Assembly (NCBI GenBank): GCA_027924645.1
Contig: BSBN01001752.1
Location: 14,154,001 to 14,218,000 of the forward strand
DNA: 64,000 nt
Source: Cunninghamia lanceolata
Lineage: Eukaryota > Streptophyta > Pinopsida > Cupressales > Cupressaceae
Direction: 5' to 3'
Shown here: positions 59,001-64,000 of the stretch, in pieces
Layout: every line of letters starts with the position of its first letter
Position numbering within the stretch: the first letter of the stretch is position 1
Position numbers and translations under genes: made by a program
The notes under the pieces: generated by a model
The model's input: only the letters and a program-made list of their open reading frames with translations
Told to the model about the DNA's origin: nothing
The model's database searches: none

Positions 59001-59900
59001 AGCCATAACTTAGATCTTAATGGCCTGATAAAACATCAAAGGTGGTGTTTGAATTTCCAAGTTAGTTCTGGTAAGTCTTCAACACTATAGTCTGGTGCCA
59101 TCAAGCTTCACTAACAAAAGGATGAAATAGTTAGGGCAATTGAATTTTGTGCTTGCCAAAAGTAATTGTGGTAGATAATTCCCATCTAGTACAGTATGTT
59201 AAGGTGGTTAGATTTCTATATAAAAGGCCCATGGGCCATTGTATGAAGGGGTTGGTTGGTTAGGTAATGTTTAGGCATTGAACCAATTCTTAGACTACAT
59301 AAGAAGAATTCATAAGCTTTTGAGCCTTTGTGTATGCTCTTCAAGAGCGGATTGAATATTTTATGACTGTGCTTCTCAGCCTTTTTGTAATTTGTGCTTT
59401 GTTCACTAATGAGGAAGAAGTGATGCCCTATGCTTATTTTTGTGCCTATTGACTCTTTCTTTTGAGTTTACAATATTGATGTATCCCTTTGCTTTTAGTT
59501 TCGATGAATGATATTAGTAAATGGTATGAAATCATGCTCCTTTGAGATCTTGGAAGCCATGAGTTAATATTGTAAGTTAAACAGGGAAGCACTATGCCTT
59601 AGTTGCATTAATCTAATTCTCATTTTTTGGCGCATCGTATTAGAAAAGATTTCCCTTGAAGTTTTTCTTTTCTCTTTCCTCCCCCTAGCATTTCAAATGA
59701 ATTAATGAGAATATTAAGAAGAATCAGCTTTTAAAATCTCAGAGGTCATCCTATGATATGCAAAATGAGTCCCACAGTCATAAGATTTCCCATTACTTTG
59801 ATGGTAGCCTATGTCAAAGATTTAATTCCTAGTTGTAGCTAACAAAACCATCAACAAGCTTGTTTTGAAATGTTTTAAGTTGAAAGCCTTGTGGTGAAAC
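59001..59900 (+). promoter_or_regulatory. LTR-like segment with TATA box
   Basis: TCTATATAAAAGGCCC at 59215-59230 is a canonical plant TATA box, followed by about 300 bp of T-rich, AATAAA-poor sequence as in retrotransposon LTRs. No second copy, primer site or polypurine tract was found, so a solo LTR or promoter relic is a guess. Confidence 0.35.
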
Positions 59901-60199
59901 TAGGGGCTTGAAAGTTGTATGTTTTTTATATTGATAAAAGTGAGGTTTTGAAAGGGTTTAGACCCTTTTATAGAGGAGCAACCAAAAGGAAAGAGGAACA
60001 AGTTCTATACGAAATGGAGCTAAAACAACAACCAAGAGCTTCAAAATCAAAGACAATAAAGATAGATCATCAGCCACCAAAAGAGCCATACCACAAAAAG
60101 ATGAAGGAAAGCTACCTCAATAGACAACAACCAAAGGTCAGTGAGCTACATAGTGCTAGACCCTAATCAAGAAAATGACACACCTAAAGCTCAAGTTGA

Positions 60200-61000
60200 A
60201 AAGCTGAAAAGTGATTTAAGAATACCTTTTTTCCTTCTTTGCACGATTGTCCAAGACATGCCATTGTTAAAAATTTTAGAACGAGGAGAATGGGGAGAGG
60301 ACTCCTCAATAGATGCCACAACATGATACACCCCCTTCAAAGGGGAAGAAGGGAAGGACGAAGAAATTGGAAGCTACAACAAAGTCATATGCATGGAAAG
60401 ATTAGGCCCCCCACAAACCATCAAGGGGTCAAAGGGAATAGTCAAAGAAGAAAATTGTACTAGCTCTGAAGGAAGAACCCTTGTGGTATTTGAAGAAATA
60501 ACCAAAGCCACACCAACCCTAGGCAAAGCCACCTCAGGAGCCACTGAGGCCATACCATGATTTGCATCTGTAGTATTGGGACTCGAAGGTTTGTCATTCT
60601 TTGAATCAATAGTTAAATGTTCGGGGAGGGTGTTTTTCCACCACATAGCTAAGCCGATATTCCTACGTCAAGTACGAGGATAAATAGAGGCAAGATGTCT
60701 AGCAACAAAGCAACATTTGCAGTGAAAGGGGATACCCTTGTAATCTAGCAATTGAGTCTAGGCCTATCCTCCACCATAAGGACAATCTCCCTAGGAAGAG
60801 CCTTGGAGGTGTCAATGTCTGGAAGGGTCAACCCACAATACTATGTCTCACTTTTTGGCCAAAGTGGGACATTGAAATCAAAATTTTAGCCAAATCTTCG
60901 CTTTCTAACACCTATAGCAGCTAAACCATTAAGAATATGAAGATGATGCAAACTAGTGATTTGTGAGATTTTGTGTGTAGATCCTAAATACATTTTAAAA
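60200..61000 (-). pseudogene. LINE ORF1 fragment with damaged zinc knuckle
   Basis: The minus frame from about 60745 reads DYKGIPFHCKCCFVARHLAS then IYPR, where C-X2-C-X4-H-X4-Y is a plant LINE ORF1 knuckle (family Y..IPF.C..C...GH....C) with the last Cys now Tyr. After a stop the same frame has MWWKNTLPEHLTIDSKN, a Ser/Pro-rich region (60646-60374), and NGMSWTIVQRRKK near 60265, like the end of L1-type ORF1. Upstream, another frame reads SKALPREIVLMVEDRPRLNC. Endonuclease and RT are absent, so it is an isolated piece. Confidence 0.6.
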
Positions 61001-61620
61001 GAAAATTTAGAAATAAATTGTGAATTTTTCTATGTAATTTTTAATAAATTGTTTTTTATAGTAAAAAACATTTTTAAAAAGTGATGTTTATGTCTTAATG
61101 CATAACTTTTTTTTATAGAAAGAATAAAATTATAATTTTAAAATATAGATTTGTAACATCAATATCTAGGGCATGTACATTTTTTTATAATTTTTTGTTG
61201 CATATTTTCTTAAAATTAATTTTTGAAGTGAGATTAATTATAATTTGGACACATTTTTATGTCATAATGCATTACTTGTTTTCTATGTATCGAAATTTAA
61301 TTTTCTTTTCTTTGTCGAAACAATGACATCAATACCTAGGGTACAAATATTTTTTAGAATTTTTTTCTCTATTTTTTTTATTTTTCTGCTTGTGTAGAAT
61401 AGAGACCTTGTTGTTCAATGAAAAGCTTATGTTCACTAGAAAATAGAAAATAAATATAATATTCAAATTAGATTATTCAAAATTATACTTTTTGGAAAGT
61501 GTATATGAAGGGCTACATGATTAAAAAATATACTTTCTAAATGAATTCATTTGACCCTCCCAAAAAGTGAAGCAGAGTTGGTTTTTATTAGTATTTTGAT
61601 AGATGTAGAGGAGACTCCAT
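61001..61620. other. AT-rich DNA, no gene seen
   Basis: Long T and A runs; no supported feature. Confidence 0.5.
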
Positions 61621-61632
61621 CGAGGGTTTAAT

Positions 61633-61733
61633 TTAAGACTAGGAGGGTTCTATCCAATGGGGTTTGATCTAAGGGGGATTTATCTAACTCATTTCAATTA
61701 AGCCCCTTTAGATGGAACCCCTCAAGGCTTAAA
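61633..61733. repeat. Imperfect inverted repeat, arms about 36 bp
   Basis: 61633-61668 pairs with 61698-61733 (GGGTTCTATCCAATGGGG against the complement GGGTTCCATCTAAAGGGG), with about ten mismatches and a 29-nt loop. It could be a short MITE-like hairpin or chance divergence of a duplicated unit. Confidence 0.55.
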
Positions 61734-61839
61734 TCATTAACTTTTCTAAAAATACATGATTTCAGGAAAAAATTAAGATGTCCCATAAGTGGGACAGCCC
61801 TCGGACACCAAAATATGAGCATAAGTAGAGTAGCCAATG

Positions 61840-62768
61840 TTAGATGTGGAAGAATCCACCTTCAAAACTTTACCAATAGCATTGTCGTTGAGGTCTTCTT
61901 GAGATCATTGCATAGGTCTTCTTGAGATCTTCAATGACATCATATGGTCCAATTAGTGATGGGGTGGGATCCACTATTGATATGGCCTTTCTATGATAGT
62001 TTCTTGGGCCACATGAGATTTTGTTTCTACTTCATGGATGATTTTTATGATACCCAAGATTTTTATCTCCTTTATGGCCTAATTAAGAAAATGTTGTTGG
62101 TTCACCCATGTTTGATGTGTTAGTCTATATTGAAATTGAAGTATTTGGGCATTTGACCCATTGTTTTGATGCACATGAAAGGGGTCTTGAAAGATTTTCA
62201 TATTCACATTTTGGGGAGTGACAGGTTCTTATCGAGGAATATTTTCATTCCTAGGTGTCACTTGTTGTAGATTAAGGAAAATTTATATAAATAGATGTTG
62301 TTGCTCTTTAGAAAATCTCACAATAAACCTATTGTACTCCCTACAAGATTCAGTGTTGTGTTCCCTTACCTTGTGAAATGTGCAGAACTGGTTCAGGTAA
62401 AAATTTTGGCAATAAAGTTCATATCTATTATCATTTAGGTTACCCTATTGCTGATTATTCCTTTAAGGGTGGTTGTTATTCCTAGGATAATCTATGATGT
62501 CCACATTTTGAGGGTAATAGTCTCTTCCATTGTACTCATCTTTGTTTCCCCTATTTCTCATGTGAGGTTGGTTAGTAACTCCATTATTGGTTTCACTTTG
62601 ATTATTCTTCAAAATTTTAATAGTGGGTGGGTCATTTCCACTATTATCGTTTTACATTACTAATCTTTCATTTGTTTCTACAATTTGTTCTATAGTGAAC
62701 CCCTTGCTCTGGGCATATTCCTCTACCATTTTTCTAGCCTTCTTTACAGATTCAGGTTTTCTCAATTC
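61840..62768 (-). pseudogene. Gypsy Gag fragment
   Basis: The minus strand reads HVELRKPESVKKARKMVEEY, then AQSKGFTIEQIVETNERLVM, an N/Q-rich region and CTFHKVREHNTESCREYNRF, a C-X2-H-X4-H-X4-C finger as in the Tat element Gag (62395-62335). It then runs through stops to about 61840. No protease or RT follows. Its upstream end breaks off at about 62768, where plus-strand copia RNase H begins. Confidence 0.7.
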
Positions 62769-62774
62769 AACATG

Positions 62775-63270
62775 CATCTTGACAGAGATTTCACTCTTAG
62801 TGCTTTTACAGATGCAGATTGGACTGGAGATGTTGATGATAGAAAAAGTACAAGTAGAGGTGCTTTCTTCTTAGGTAACAAATTGGTTTCATGGTTGATC
62901 AAGCAAGATTCAGTTTCTTTGTCTACTACAGAAGCATAATATATTGCTGCAACATGTTGTTGCACTCAAGTGCTATGGATGAAGAAAACATTGAAGGATA
63001 TAAGAGTTGTGTATGAAGAACCAATTTCAATTTTCTGTGAAATACAAGTGTTATAAACATTTCTAAGAATTTAGTGATGAAGTCAATAACAAAGCATCTA
63101 TCAATAAGGTATCACTTTATGAGAGAAAAGGTAATAGAGAATGAAGGAAAGATGGAATATGTGTCTACAAAGAATCAGATTGCAGAGATTTTCACAAAGT
63201 TGAGCTGCCTAAGGATACTTTTGAGTATCTTAGGGAGAAGTTAGGGTTATTACCCCTCCTTCTCTAAACT
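62775..63270 (+). pseudogene. Copia RNase H and Pol C-terminus (element F)
   Basis: Plus frame: RDFTLSAFTDADWTGDVDDR, KSTSRGAFFLGNKLVSWLIK, QDSVSLSTTEA-stop-YIAAT, QVLWMKKTLKDI, then after a one-base shift TSVINISKNLV, KHLSIRYHFMREKV and EIFTKLSC. This is the whole copia RNase H with the first Asp (TDADW) present, in the wording common to SIRE-like and related lineages. TAA replaces a Glu codon in TEAEY, and an indel damages CDNTS. Confidence 0.92.
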
Positions 63271-63663
63271 AAGATTCATAGGAAATTTACATCAACCCAG
63301 TGGTGCCCAAAGTCTCATTCTTTGATCTGGATTGATGTTTTGTAGGCTACCTCTCAGGGGGAGTAGGTAGATGTTGCTGATATAAGTTCGTGATATAGAG
63401 CAACAAGTGTTGTAGTGTTGCTGACAGGGGGACTAGTGCAGCGATAGTAAAATATGAGTTGAGCCTTTATAACTAAAGAGGTATAGAAGGTCTGACACCC
63501 TTTGCCATTGATGTCAAAGGGGGAGAGAAGTTCATGTGAAAAACTTAAGAAGAGAGTTTCTGAAAGTTACAGCTAGAGAAAGCATAAAGTAAGGGGGAGC
63601 ATAGAAGCAAAACAAGTTGGCTTGTCTTGATGGTTTTTCACATCATGTGTTGCCATCAATGAC
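63271..63663 (+). other. 3' UTR of copia F with repeated purine tracts
   Basis: Non-coding. AGGGGGAG-type tracts occur near 63356, 63518 and 63592 in addition to the true polypurine tract at 63664, all on the plus strand. Confidence 0.6.
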
Positions 63664-63675
63664 AAAGGGGGAGAT
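63664..63675 (+). other. Polypurine tract of copia F
   Basis: AAAGGGGGAGAT directly before the LTR start TGTTGCAAG, the standard plant copia 3' boundary. Confidence 0.9.
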
Positions 63676-64000
63676 TGTTGCAAGTATGAGTAGTAAGTGT
63701 TGTCATTGATGTCAACACCTAAGGTCAGCATCTAAGGAAGTTATTTGGATAAGTTTGAGCCCCCATTGGTAGTGAGCCTATTCTCTTGGCAGTGAGCCCT
63801 CTCTTTTGTAGTGAGCATTCTAGTCAGTGAGCCCTAAGGCAGTGAGCCTTGTTGTAAATTTTGATATATCATTTATATTGTGAGCTAACACTCACGGTGG
63901 TTTTTCCCTTATTGGGTTTTCCATGTAAAAATCTGGTGTCTTGTGTGTTGAATGTATTGATGTGTTTAAGTTTATGATTTCATGCTTTCATGGTTAAATT
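63676..64000 (+). repeat. 3' LTR of copia F (partial)
   Basis: Starts TGTTGCAAG. It contains five AGTGAGC-type motifs at 63768-63850 and the copia LTR core GGTTTTTCCCTTATTGGG, then TTTTCCATGTAAAAATC at 63899-63934. The end is outside the window. Confidence 0.85.

Larger units (their letters stand above)
62770..64000 (+). mobile_element. Ty1/copia element F, 3' end, running off the window
   Basis: Plus strand: RNase H, Pol C-terminus, 3' UTR, polypurine tract (63664-63675) and LTR start at 63676. The 5' limit is a sharp junction with the oppositely oriented gypsy gag. The LTR continues past 64000. Confidence 0.88.

Noticed and set aside
59915..60463. Plus-strand frames rich in K, Q and R
   Set aside because: The minus strand carries recognisable LINE ORF1 motifs over 60200-60745; the plus frames look like low-complexity shadows, though 59915-60166 remains unexplained.

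Overview
The window looks like intergenic DNA from a large, retrotransposon-packed seed-plant nuclear genome. It is AT-rich, carries nested LTR retrotransposons of both plant superfamilies with diverged LTR pairs, has an L1-type LINE with a C-terminal RNase H, and shows no intact host gene. Old, diverged LTRs and little recognisable host sequence over 64 kb would suit a gymnosperm, but the sequence does not prove this. I saw no rRNA, tRNA or CRISPR array.

Layout. (1) 1-5468: a minus-strand non-autonomous LTR element with 1.6 kb LTRs and a 3.5 kb non-coding interior. (2) 5469-9310: a mosaic of broken coding pieces, including an ISWI/SNF2-like helicase fragment. (3) 9311-about 20620: a plus-strand Ty3/gypsy element split by a minus-strand Ty1/copia element (10575-17718) flanked by a perfect 5-bp target duplication. 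The copia RT region is partly triplicated, one copy being inverted. (4) About 20700-21645: a minus-strand copia PR fragment. (5) About 21650-28050: a minus-strand L1-type LINE with an unexplained long reading frame downstream of its RNase H. (6) About 28055-50430, minus strand: the 3' half of a second gypsy element (IN C-terminus, a large unidentified extra ORF, polypurine tract, LTR). Its LTR was split by a 17-kb Tat-type gypsy element (29182-46260). The Tat element has gag, PR, RT, two RNase H domains and IN on the minus strand, plus a roughly 660-codon plant-mobile-domain-like frame on the opposite strand. (7) 50700-53765: the 5' part of another minus-strand copia element. (8) 53766-62765: AT-rich DNA with tandem duplications, a LINE ORF1 fragment and a gypsy gag fragment. 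(9) 62770-64000: the 3' end of a plus-strand copia element running off the window.

Nothing here forms an operon or host pathway. The functional logic is that of transposon modules: PBS, gag, PR, RT/RH, IN, PPT and LTR in the expected order for each superfamily. Nearly every frame is broken by point stops and frameshifts. In the best-preserved broken frame the stops are nearly all TAG or TGA, as expected from C-to-T decay of methylated DNA. The most interesting items are the antisense PMD-like ORF, the extra ORF between IN and LTR at 46.5-49.4 kb, the frame following the LINE RNase H, the RT triplication, and the non-autonomous element whose LTR is partly homologous to the neighbouring copia LTR.
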